The notes below the pieces were generated by a model that saw only the letters and a list, made by a program, of their open reading frames with translations, searched no databases and was not told where the DNA came from. From assembly GCA_014728185.1 (NCBI GenBank), contig WJMB01000013.1:1-5995 (forward strand): a stretch of DNA of 5,995 bases, read 5' to 3'. Each line of letters opens with the position of its first letter. Positions within the stretch are counted from its first letter, which is position 1. A program made the translations under genes and the position numbers. This DNA is from Candidatus Coatesiibacteriota bacterium. GTDB lineage: Bacteria; RBG-13-66-14. This document shows positions 1 to 5,995 of this stretch, in pieces.

Positions 1-137
1 GAATGCGGCGCCGAGTCGGGCGAGGGGCGTCCCCGCCCTGCTGCAAGAAACGTGCCAACGCCGGCGCCGCGCCGGGGGCGTCGCCGGTCGATTTCCGCCG
101 CGGTCGCGGTGTCGTTGGGAGTCAACCCGTCAATCTC

Positions 138-144
138 AAGGAGG
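138..144 (+). promoter_or_regulatory. Ribosome binding site of the cupin gene
   Basis: AAGGAGG is a near-perfect anti-Shine-Dalgarno match, and six bases separate it from the ATG at 151. It decides the start of the cupin gene: the same frame is open leftward to the window edge and has a GTG at 52, but no comparable site precedes that codon. No convincing -35/-10 promoter pair could be recognised in bases 1-137. Confidence 0.85.
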
Positions 145-150
145 CCGCCG

Positions 151-492
151 ATGTGGACCGCCGATTACCGAGAGATCGAGCAGACACGGGTCGAGGTCGA
201 GGGGGCCGTCGGTGTGCGGATCCGCTGGCTGATCGACGAGTCCCGCGGCGCGCCCAACTTCGCCCTGCGGGAGTTCGAGGTCGACCCCGGCGGGCATACG
301 CCCTATCACTCCCACCCCTGGGAGCACGAGGTTTTCATCCTCGCCGGCCGGGGCGCTTCCGTGGACGCCGCCGGGCGGCATCCCGTCGGACCGGGCTCGG
401 TGGTTTACGTGGCCCCGGGCGAGGAGCACAATTTCATCAACGACGGCGACGAGATCCTGCGTTTTCTCTGCATCATCCCCCACCACGACTGA
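151..492 (+). CDS. Small single-domain cupin (Cupin_2-type) metal-binding protein
   Basis: A 113-residue cytoplasmic protein with no signal peptide or membrane segment. It is essentially one cupin beta-barrel, the usual size for stand-alone Cupin_2 proteins. Cupin motif 1 runs from G47 to about G68: H53, H55 and E60 have the HxH-x4-E spacing of metal ligands. Motif 2 runs from G82 to N97: P89, G90, H93 and N97 match G-x5-PxG-x2-H-x3-N, with H93 as the fourth ligand. A bound divalent metal (Fe, Mn, Ni or Zn) is therefore likely. Known relatives include sugar isomerases, dioxygenases, and sugar- or metabolite-binding proteins, and nothing here picks one, so the substrate is unknown. The ATG at 151 is chosen for its strong ribosome binding site. 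The stop is 8 bases before the glycosyltransferase start, so the gene probably leads the operon. Family assignment is firm; function is open. Confidence 0.92.
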   Translation: MWTADYREIEQTRVEVEGAVGVRIRWLIDESRGAPNFALREFEVDPGGHTPYHSHPWEHEVFILAGRGASVDAAGRHPVGPGSVVYVAPGEEHNFINDGDEILRFLCIIPHHD

Positions 493-495
493 GGT
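490..495 (+). promoter_or_regulatory. Ribosome binding site overlapping the cupin stop codon
   Basis: TGAGGT includes the cupin stop codon (TGA, 490-492) and supplies a GAGGT Shine-Dalgarno five bases before the ATG at 501. Overlap of stop and ribosome binding site supports co-transcription and probable coupling of the first two genes. The match is weaker than the one in front of the cupin. Confidence 0.6.
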
Positions 496-500
496 AGCCG

Positions 501-2504
501 ATGGCGCGAGTCCGCAAACCCGGTACGTTGAACGATAAGCAAGGGTCCTTCTTCGAGCGGCGCTGGCTGGTGCTGCTGATCCTGGTCGCGACGGCCCTGA
601 TCCCTCGGGGGATCATGCTCTCGAGTGTGGCCGGCGACGAGTTCTTCGCCGACCCGGTGATGGATTCCCAGGTCTATGATGATTGGGCCTGGACCATCGT
701 CAGCGGCGAGTACCACGGACAGGCCGAGTTGTACCTGAACGGTTCCTACTACATGGGTCCGCTCTACGCCTACTTCCTGGTGGCGGTCTACAGCGTCTTC
801 GGCCACAGCGTGCTGGCGGCCTGCATCCTCGGGGTGCTCATCGGTGTCGGGACGGTGCTGCTGGTCCACGGCGCGGCGCGACGGCTCTATGGTCCGAAGG
901 TCGGTTTCTTCGCCGGGCTGGTCGCGGCGCTCTACCCGGCGCTGTTCTTCTACGACGCGGCGCTGTTGATGAGCAACCTGCTGGTGTTCCTGACGGCGCT
1001 GATGCTCTACTTGATAGTCGTCGGCCAGGAGCGGGACCGCTGGTACCACTGGCTGGGCGCCGGGCTCTGCATCGGGCTCTACGCCCTGGGCCGGGCCAAC
1101 ATCCTGCTCTTCGCCCCGGTGCTGGCGCTGTGGGTCTTCTTCGCCTGGTGGAAGAAACCCGCCGGAAAGAGCTTCCGGGAGCGCCTGCGCGAGAGGTGGC
1201 GCCCGGGCCTGCGCCGGGCCGTCCTGCTGACGCTGGGCGTGCTGCTCCTGGTGGCCCCGGCGACGATCCACAACGCGGTGGTCGGCGGCGAGTTCGTCCC
1301 GGTGACGGCCAACGGCGGGATCAACTTCTATATCGGCAACAACGAACTGGCCACCGGCGAGTATGTCAATCCCTCCTGGATAGACGTCAAGCACGATCCC
1401 GGCGGACTATCCTACGTCCAGGGTCGCCTGGGCGAGCGGGTGAGTTACGGCGAGGCCTCGCGCTGGTGGAGCGCCCGCGCCGGTGAGTGGATCGCTGAGA
1501 ACCCGGGGCGCTGGCTGGGCCTGATGGCCACCAAGGCCCTGTATTTCGCCCACCGTCACGAGATCATGCAGGTGGCCAACATCCACGTCATCCTGGGCTG
1601 GGAGACGCCTTCGCTGTTCTTCGGCGTGCTGTTCAGCCTGGCCCTGGCGGCCTTCGTCTGGGACAGCCAGCGTCGACGGCGGATGGGCGCCTGGTGGCTC
1701 TTCGCCCTGGTCTACGCCCTCTCGATCATCATCTTCTTCGTCACGGCGCGATATCGGTTGCCCTTCGTCGTCGCGGCGATCCCCCCGGCGGTCTGGGGGG
1801 CGGGCGAGCTGGTCCGGCGGCTGCGCGCCGGGGGCAAGAGCCTGGTGAAGGCCCTGGCTCTGCTGGTGCCGCTGCTGGTGGTCACCAATCTGCCCCTGGA
1901 TTGGCTGGGATTCGAGCTGGTCGGCAACGAGGCCGCCCTGGCCAACAACCGGGGCACGATCTACCTGGAGAGCGGCAACCTGGGGCTGGCCGCCGACGAG
2001 TTCGAGCGCGGCATCCGGGCCAACCCCAAGCTCTACCCCCTCTACACCAACCTGGGCATCGTCGAGCTGCGCCGGGGCTACCTCACCCTGGCCGAAGACA
2101 ACTTCGAGCGTGCCTTGTCCCTCTACCCGGACCCCAAGGCGATGATCAACCTGGGCGGGCTGCTGCTGGAGCAGGGTCGCGACGGCGATCCGGCCAAGCT
2201 CGTCGAGGCCCGGCCCTACCTGGAGCGCGCCGTGGAGCTGGTCCCCGGCAACCCCCGCGCCGCCAACAACCTGGCCGTGCTCCATCTGGTCCGGGGCGAG
2301 TACACCCGGGCCGCCGAGGTGCTGGAAAGCGGCCTGCACTACAATCCCGAGGATCAGCAACTGCTCTTCGCCCTGGGACACCTCTACGCCACGGAGCTCG
2401 ATCGCCCCGACGAGGCCGTTGCGCTGCTGGAGCGTTTCCTGGAGACCCGGCCCTGGAGCAATCTGCACAACGTGGCCCTGCGTAAGCTGGAGGAGCTGGG
2501 CTGA
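501..2504 (+). CDS. GT39/PMT_2-like membrane glycosyltransferase with C-terminal TPR domain
   Basis: A 667-residue integral membrane protein. Members of this GT-C class move a sugar from a polyprenyl-phosphate carrier to a protein or lipid on the outer face of the membrane. After a basic N-terminus (MARVRK; ERR at 19-21) the first membrane helix covers about 22-40. The following loop is rich in acidic residues (D46, E47, D51, D55, D60, D61), the usual place of the GT-C catalytic acid; which one acts is not settled. A YYMGPLYAYF motif (83-92) starts the next helix. About ten or more hydrophobic segments reach residue ~470, with a large loop around 258-360 (GGINFYIGNN) and an ARYRLP motif near 416-421, both common in bacterial GT39-like proteins. 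Basic loops (KKPAGKSFRERLR; RRRR; RRLRAGGK) mark the cytoplasmic side. About five TPRs follow (roughly 478-665), each ending in an NP, YP, VP or RP turn. By the positive-inside rule the TPRs should be extracytoplasmic. Acceptor and sugar donor are unknown. Confidence 0.9.
   Translation: MARVRKPGTLNDKQGSFFERRWLVLLILVATALIPRGIMLSSVAGDEFFADPVMDSQVYDDWAWTIVSGEYHGQAELYLNGSYYMGPLYAYFLVAVYSVFGHSVLAACILGVLIGVGTVLLVHGAARRLYGPKVGFFAGLVAALYPALFFYDAALLMSNLLVFLTALMLYLIVVGQERDRWYHWLGAGLCIGLYALGRANILLFAPVLALWVFFAWWKKPAGKSFRERLRERWRPGLRRAVLLTLGVLLLVAPATIHNAVVGGEFVPVTANGGINFYIGNNELATGEYVNPSWIDVKHDPGGLSYVQGRLGERVSYGEASRWWSARAGEWIAENPGRWLGLMATKALYFAHRHEIMQVANIHVILGWETPSLFFGVLFSLALAAFVWDSQRRRRMGAWWLFALVYALSIIIFFVTARYRLPFVVAAIPPAVWGAGELVRRLRAGGKSLVKALALLVPLLVVTNLPLDWLGFELVGNEAALANNRGTIYLESGNLGLAADEFERGIRANPKLYPLYTNLGIVELRRGYLTLAEDNFERALSLYPDPKAMINLGGLLLEQGRDGDPAKLVEARPYLERAVELVPGNPRAANNLAVLHLVRGEYTRAAEVLESGLHYNPEDQQLLFALGHLYATELDRPDEAVALLERFLETRPWSNLHNVALRKLEELG
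2489..2495 (+). promoter_or_regulatory. Ribosome binding site for the STAND gene, inside the upstream coding region
   Basis: GGAGGAG lies within the last codons of the glycosyltransferase gene (encoding part of its LEELG end), eight bases before the ATG at 2504. The stop TGA (2502-2504) and the ATG (2504-2506) share one base as TGATG, a classic termination-reinitiation arrangement. It supports the 2504 start over the next in-frame ATG at 2549 (residue 16), which has no good Shine-Dalgarno. Confidence 0.8.
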
Positions 2505-5500
2505 TGGAAGGCCTGCGCCGCGAGCTGGAGCGCTTCCTGCCCCCGGGGATGGCCCGCTACGCCCTGGAGGAGGCCCCGCGGATCGATGAGCTGCTGGGCG
2601 AGCTGGAGCGTCTGGAGCGGCGGCATCACACCCTGACCCTGGCCTGGCCCCGTCGAGGTCTGGTCGGCGCCGACGCCGGGGGTTACGAGCTGCCGGGTTG
2701 CGTGCTGGCCGGAGTGCCGGCCGAGGCCTCGGAGCTGCGCGGGCATCCGGCCCACGCCCGGCTGGCCGAGGTGCTGCTGGCCGCTCTGGAGGAGTACAAC
2801 GGCCGGCTGCTCGCCTGGGGCGCCGGCGTTTTTCTGGCTTTCTTCCCCGGGGTCACCGCCTCGGGCTCCGCGACCCAGGCCAACTTCTTCCGCGCCTGTC
2901 AGACGGCCAGCGAGCTAGCCGAGCTGGAGGATCTGGCTCTGGCCCAGGCTGTGGTGGCCGGACGGGTGGGCTTCCACGTCATCGAGGCCCTGGAGCGGCG
3001 CGTTCCCCTGCCCGTTGGCGGCGCCGTCGAGGAATCGCTGACCGCCGCGGCGGCGGCCCGTCCCGGCGAGGTGCGCCTCGGCGCCGGGGTCGCCCGCGTC
3101 GTCGCCGAGCGCTTCGTCGTCGACGAGGGTGAGGGCGGCCCCCGGCTGGGGACGCTGCTCTCCGGCCGACGGGTCAACAGGAACGTCATCGATGAACCGG
3201 AGCCTGCGCCCCCCCAGGCGTTGCTGGAACGTCTGGCCCAGGCGGCGCGGGGGATGGAACGGGCCCGGCCCTGGCTGGCCCCCTGGCAGCTCGACCCCCT
3301 GGGCGCCCGCCACACCGGCGTCGTGCCGTTGAGTTTCAACTCGATCCTGGCCCTGGCCTGGCCCCCGCACGGCGAGGCCGCCCGGCTGGGTCGGCGGGCC
3401 CTCACCGAACGGCTGCGTCTGGAGAGCGAGCTCTGCGCCAACTGGGGCGGTGAGCTGTGGGGGTTGGTCTCCCTCCCCCGGGGACCCTTCAGCGTCTACG
3501 CCTTCGCCGACGCCCCGACGGCGGCCGAGGCGGGCTTCGCCGTCCTGGGCGAAACCGGCGACCGCGGCGGCGCGGTGGAGGTCGGCCGCCTGGAGGACCT
3601 GTACCTTCGCGGCGCCAGCTCCTCCGTCGTGGTGCCCGCCGGAATCGCCCTGGAGCGTGCCGGTGCCCTGGCCCGCCTGGCCGATCCCGGCGAGCTGGTC
3701 TGCCGTGAAGAGACCGCGGCGCTGCTGGAGCCCGAGTTCGAGGTCGCGCGACGGCGCGAGGTCGAAGGCTTCGAGCTGCGTGGCCTCGCCCCCTCGGCTG
3801 CCCGCGAGGAGGCCGGCCTGCCCCTGTTGGGCTGCGGCGAGATGCTCGCCCGGGCCGACGATTGGATCACCCGGCTCAAAGCCGGCCGCGGCGTCGTCGG
3901 GATGATCACCGCTCCGCCCGGCGGTGGCAAGAGCCGGGCCTGCGCCGAATTGCTCGATATGTTCACCGAGATAGGCGACGCCTACCTGTTCCACTGCCAG
4001 CCCTGGTGGGCCTACGACCCCTACAGCCTGTGGCGGCGGACCCTGCCGGCGCTCTGGGGTCCGCCGTCCAGCACCGGCGCCGCCCGGGCCCAACGCGAGG
4101 CCCTGGGCGAGGCCGCCGAACGCCTGCGGCCCTTCATCACCCGCTTCACCGCCGGGGAGCTTTCCGAACCGCTCTGGGGGCTGCCCCCGGCCCTCAAGGG
4201 CCAGATGGCCGCCGAGCTGCTGCTGGCCGCGCTGCGCGCCCGGGGCGACCGCCCGCTGACCCTGATCGTCGACGACGCCGACTGGCTGGACGCCGGCAGC
4301 CTGGCGCTGATCCGCACCCTGGTCTCCTCGGGTCCGCCGATCGCCGTGCTGCTCTGCGGCCGTCGCAAGCCCGCTGGACCGGAGGCCGACGAGGTGCGCC
4401 TGGCGCCTTTCTCCCCCGATGAGGCCGCCGATCTCTACTCCGACCTGACGGCGGGTCCCGCCGACGCTCTGGCTTCGCTCAAGCCCGCGGAGCTGCTGCC
4501 GGCGCGCCTGGTCCTGCTGGCGATGCTGGTCCGGGCCGGTCGTGAACCGCGAATGCTGCTCCGCCTGTCCCTGGAGCGCCTCGCCGCCGAACTCTTCGCC
4601 GCCGAGGACCAGGCCGAGGCCGTCAGCCGGGTCTCGGTGCTCGGTCCGCGCTTCGGCGCCGCCGACCTGGCCGCCGTCACCGACGACGTCGTCGCGCTGC
4701 GCGGCCGTCTGGAGGGGGCGGCCCTGTTGGAGCGCGGCGGAGGAGAGTACGCCTTCCGCAGCCTGGCCGCCTGGCGGGCGGCCTACGACGCCCTGGACCC
4801 GGCCCGCCGCCGCGAGCTGCACTTCAACGCCGCCCGCTTCTACCAGCGCCAACACCGCGGGGTGACCGCCCTGGCCGTGGCCCACTTCATGAACTGCGGC
4901 GACCCGGTCGAGCGGATCACCGCCCTGGAACTGGCCGGGGAGCGGGCCGCCGCCGTGGGCTCCTTCACCGCCGCCGCCGATTACCTGCGCCGCGCCGCCG
5001 AGCAGGCCGGCAACCGCCGCGACGCCCGCCGCCTGCGCACCCGTCTGGCCGCCATCCTGGCCGAGCGCCCGGCCCAGCGCCGCGAGGCCGAGGCCATCCT
5101 GCAGCAGCTCTGGGAGGAGTTGGAGGAGGGCGAGGATGAACAGCGCGAAGCCCTGGCCCTGGAGCGCGCCGAACTCCACCGGCGCATCGGTGAGCCGGAC
5201 AAGATCGAGCGTTGGCTGCGCGAGGCCGGCGGCGACGAAGCCGAGCCGCGCCGGTTGATCCTGCGCGCCGAGGCGGCGCTGCTGCGCGAAGAAACCGCCG
5301 AGGCCCGCGATCTTCTCGCCCGGGGCGCCGAGGGCGAGGGGGCGACGGCGATCCGGGCCGCCGTCAGGCTGGGTCGCCTGTTGCTGGAGCGCGGCGAGAC
5401 CGCCGAGGCGGCCAAGCCCCTGCGCCGCGCCGCGGCCTGGGCCGCCGAGAACGAGGACATCGCCCTGGCCGTCGAGGCCGCCCGGGCCATGGCCGAGCTC

Positions 5501-5995
5501 CACACCGCCCGGGGCGACTCCGAGCGCGCTCTCTGCGCCCTGGAGGGCGCCCTGGAGCGTGAGCGGGCGCTCCTGCAGACCGGACCCCTGGCGCGAACCC
5601 TCACCGAGCTGGCCCGTTACCGCCGGGAGCGCGGCGGCCTGGTCGAGGCCGAGCGTCACCTGGCCGAGGCCTGCCGCCTCTTCCGGCGCCTCGACGATCC
5701 TTTGGGCGTCCTCGAGGCCGAGAGCCGCTGGGCGGAGGTGCTGGCCGAGCTGGGGCGCCTCGACGAGGCCCGCGGGCTCTACGCTGGAATCGCCGCCGGG
5801 CGCGCCGGGATACGCGACCGCATCGGTGGGGCCAGGACCGCCCTGGAGCGCGGCCGCCTGGCCGCCCTGCAGGGCGACTGGCGGGAGGCCAACCGCGAGT
5901 ACGATCTGGCCCTGGTCGGCGCCCGGGAGCTCTCCCTGGATGATCTCACCGCCCGCGCCCGTCGCGAATACGCTCGGGCGCTCTACATCCAGGGC
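2504..5995 (+). CDS. Partial large protein: tandem cyclase-like domains, AAA_16/STAND ATPase, TPR array (3' end beyond window)
   Basis: The frame is stop-free from the ATG for 1164 codons and leaves the right edge, so the C-terminus is missing. It looks cytoplasmic: no signal or membrane segments. Domains in order: an N-terminal segment with the FLPPGMARY motif (about 11-19); a first class III cyclase-like domain (about 63-210); a second (about 268-430), recognised by the GGELW segment and the ALARLADPGEL element at 388-398; an ATPase from about 438, with Walker A APPGGGKS at 470-477 (K476, S477) and Walker B LIVDDADWLD at 587-596; a winged-helix-like stretch to about 765, including VSVLGPRF and YAFRS; then a helical region starting near RRRELH (768-773) and a TPR array to the end. 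This is the layout of soluble adenylyl cyclase (ADCY10 type) and its bacterial relatives, where the ATPase is a nucleotide-dependent switch. The expected cyclase catalytic residues are replaced, so cAMP synthesis is unlikely. A sensor, scaffold or regulator role is inferred. Start chosen by the ribosome binding site and TGATG overlap. Confidence 0.9.
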   Translation, partial: MEGLRRELERFLPPGMARYALEEAPRIDELLGELERLERRHHTLTLAWPRRGLVGADAGGYELPGCVLAGVPAEASELRGHPAHARLAEVLLAALEEYNGRLLAWGAGVFLAFFPGVTASGSATQANFFRACQTASELAELEDLALAQAVVAGRVGFHVIEALERRVPLPVGGAVEESLTAAAAARPGEVRLGAGVARVVAERFVVDEGEGGPRLGTLLSGRRVNRNVIDEPEPAPPQALLERLAQAARGMERARPWLAPWQLDPLGARHTGVVPLSFNSILALAWPPHGEAARLGRRALTERLRLESELCANWGGELWGLVSLPRGPFSVYAFADAPTAAEAGFAVLGETGDRGGAVEVGRLEDLYLRGASSSVVVPAGIALERAGALARLADPGELVCREETAALLEPEFEVARRREVEGFELRGLAPSAAREEAGLPLLGCGEMLARADDWITRLKAGRGVVGMITAPPGGGKSRACAELLDMFTEIGDAYLFHCQPWWAYDPYSLWRRTLPALWGPPSSTGAARAQREALGEAAERLRPFITRFTAGELSEPLWGLPPALKGQMAAELLLAALRARGDRPLTLIVDDADWLDAGSLALIRTLVSSGPPIAVLLCGRRKPAGPEADEVRLAPFSPDEAADLYSDLTAGPADALASLKPAELLPARLVLLAMLVRAGREPRMLLRLSLERLAAELFAAEDQAEAVSRVSVLGPRFGAADLAAVTDDVVALRGRLEGAALLERGGGEYAFRSLAAWRAAYDALDPARRRELHFNAARFYQRQHRGVTALAVAHFMNCGDPVERITALELAGERAAAVGSFTAAADYLRRAAEQAGNRRDARRLRTRLAAILAERPAQRREAEAILQQLWEELEEGEDEQREALALERAELHRRIGEPDKIERWLREAGGDEAEPRRLILRAEAALLREETAEARDLLARGAEGEGATAIRAAVRLGRLLLERGETAEAAKPLRRAAAWAAENEDIALAVEAARAMAELHTARGDSERALCALEGALERERALLQTGPLARTLTELARYRRERGGLVEAERHLAEACRLFRRLDDPLGVLEAESRWAEVLAELGRLDEARGLYAGIAAGRAGIRDRIGGARTALERGRLAALQGDWREANREYDLALVGARELSLDDLTARARREYARALYIQG
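5339..5995 (+). repeat. Protein-level tandem repeat, 40-residue TPR-like units
   Basis: Within the STAND protein, residues 946-1164 fall into five full units and one partial unit of exactly 40 residues (120 bases), starting at residues 946, 986, 1026, 1066, 1106 and 1146, with no insertion or deletion. In each unit position 19 is Gly (964, 1004, 1044, 1084, 1124, 1164). Position 24 is Ala in all five full units (969, 1009, 1049, 1089, 1129). Position 12 is Ala or Gly. This is the helix-turn-helix pattern of TPR-like repeats with a longer second helix than the usual 34-residue unit. The preceding unit (about 911-945) seems to have a 34-35-residue spacing. The units differ strongly at the DNA level, so this is an old protein repeat and not a recent DNA duplication. 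Confidence 0.8.

Noticed and set aside
18..38. GC-rich hairpin (GGGC and GGGG arms pairing with CCCC and GCCC, loop CGT) as a possible terminator of an upstream gene.
   Set aside because: No T-run follows, no upstream gene is seen ending here, and such pairings are frequent by chance at this GC content.
1..137. Search for a sigma-70-type promoter before the operon, for example TTGGGA at 115-120.
   Set aside because: No acceptable -10 element lies at the right distance; position 138 onward is the ribosome binding site. The promoter may be upstream of the window or of another sigma type.
52..150. N-terminal extension of the cupin from a GTG at 52.
   Set aside because: The added residues are Arg/Pro/Ala-rich and lie outside the cupin fold, there is no good ribosome binding site before 52, and AAGGAGG at 138-144 clearly serves the ATG at 151.
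405..2468. Two further long minus-strand open frames (405-1394 and 1407-2468) opposite the glycosyltransferase gene.
   Set aside because: Same antisense effect: Gln/His/Arg/Gly-rich translations without recognisable motifs, opposite a well-supported membrane protein gene.
2915..5659. A 914-codon stop-free frame on the minus strand opposite the STAND gene.
   Set aside because: Its Gln/Gly/Ala-rich, low-complexity translation is what antisense reading of Leu (CTG), Ala (GCC) and Glu (GAG) codons gives in a very GC-rich gene. No domain is recognisable, while the + strand frame carries clear Walker motifs and repeats. An overprinted gene is not excluded, but nothing supports one.
2504..5995. Many recurring CTGGAGCG-like words as possible DNA repeats or recognition sites.
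   Set aside because: They encode Leu-Glu-Arg in frame in amphipathic helices with biased codons, and the flanking bases differ, so codon and composition bias explain them.
2504..5995. Naming the third gene as an adenylate cyclase (cya-type symbol).
   Set aside because: The domain order matches, but the residues needed for catalysis are replaced and the C-terminus is missing, so a catalytic gene name would mislead.

Overview
This is a high-GC, tightly packed bacterial window. All recognised genes are on the + strand, and GC-ending codons dominate in all three. No RNA gene, mobile element, CRISPR array or origin is visible. The organism cannot be named from the sequence. The gene types (a GT-C glycosyltransferase fused to TPRs, and a cyclase-like/STAND ATPase/TPR protein) fit a large-genome environmental bacterium or a candidate phylum. 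Any narrower placement would be a guess.

Layout: bases 1-150 hold no recognised gene, and the leader ends in a strong Shine-Dalgarno. Bases 151-492 encode a 113-residue single-domain cupin with a complete set of metal ligands. Bases 501-2504 encode a 667-residue multi-pass GT39/PMT_2-like glycosyltransferase that ends in about five TPRs, predicted to lie outside the cytoplasm. Bases 2504-5995 encode the first 1164 residues of a very large protein that runs off the right edge. Its order is N-terminal segment, two diverged class III nucleotide cyclase-like domains, AAA_16/STAND-type ATPase with Walker A and B, winged-helix-like segment, then an alpha-helical TPR array.

The three genes look like one operon. 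There are 8 bases between the first and second genes. The second stop and third start share one base (TGATG), and the third ribosome binding site lies inside the second gene, which suggests translational coupling.

The most interesting element is the third protein. Its architecture is that of mammalian soluble adenylyl cyclase and its bacterial relatives. By eye alignment, though, the two metal-binding aspartates of the first cyclase domain and the transition-state Asn/Arg pair of the second are all replaced, while the ATPase motifs are kept. This suggests a pseudo-cyclase used as a sensor or scaffold in front of a working STAND switch. Its TPR tail also carries an indel-free repeat of exactly 40 residues. 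How the cupin, glycosyltransferase and STAND protein work together cannot be read from the sequence; a signalling protein co-expressed with a surface or lipid-linked glycosylation step is the simplest inference.
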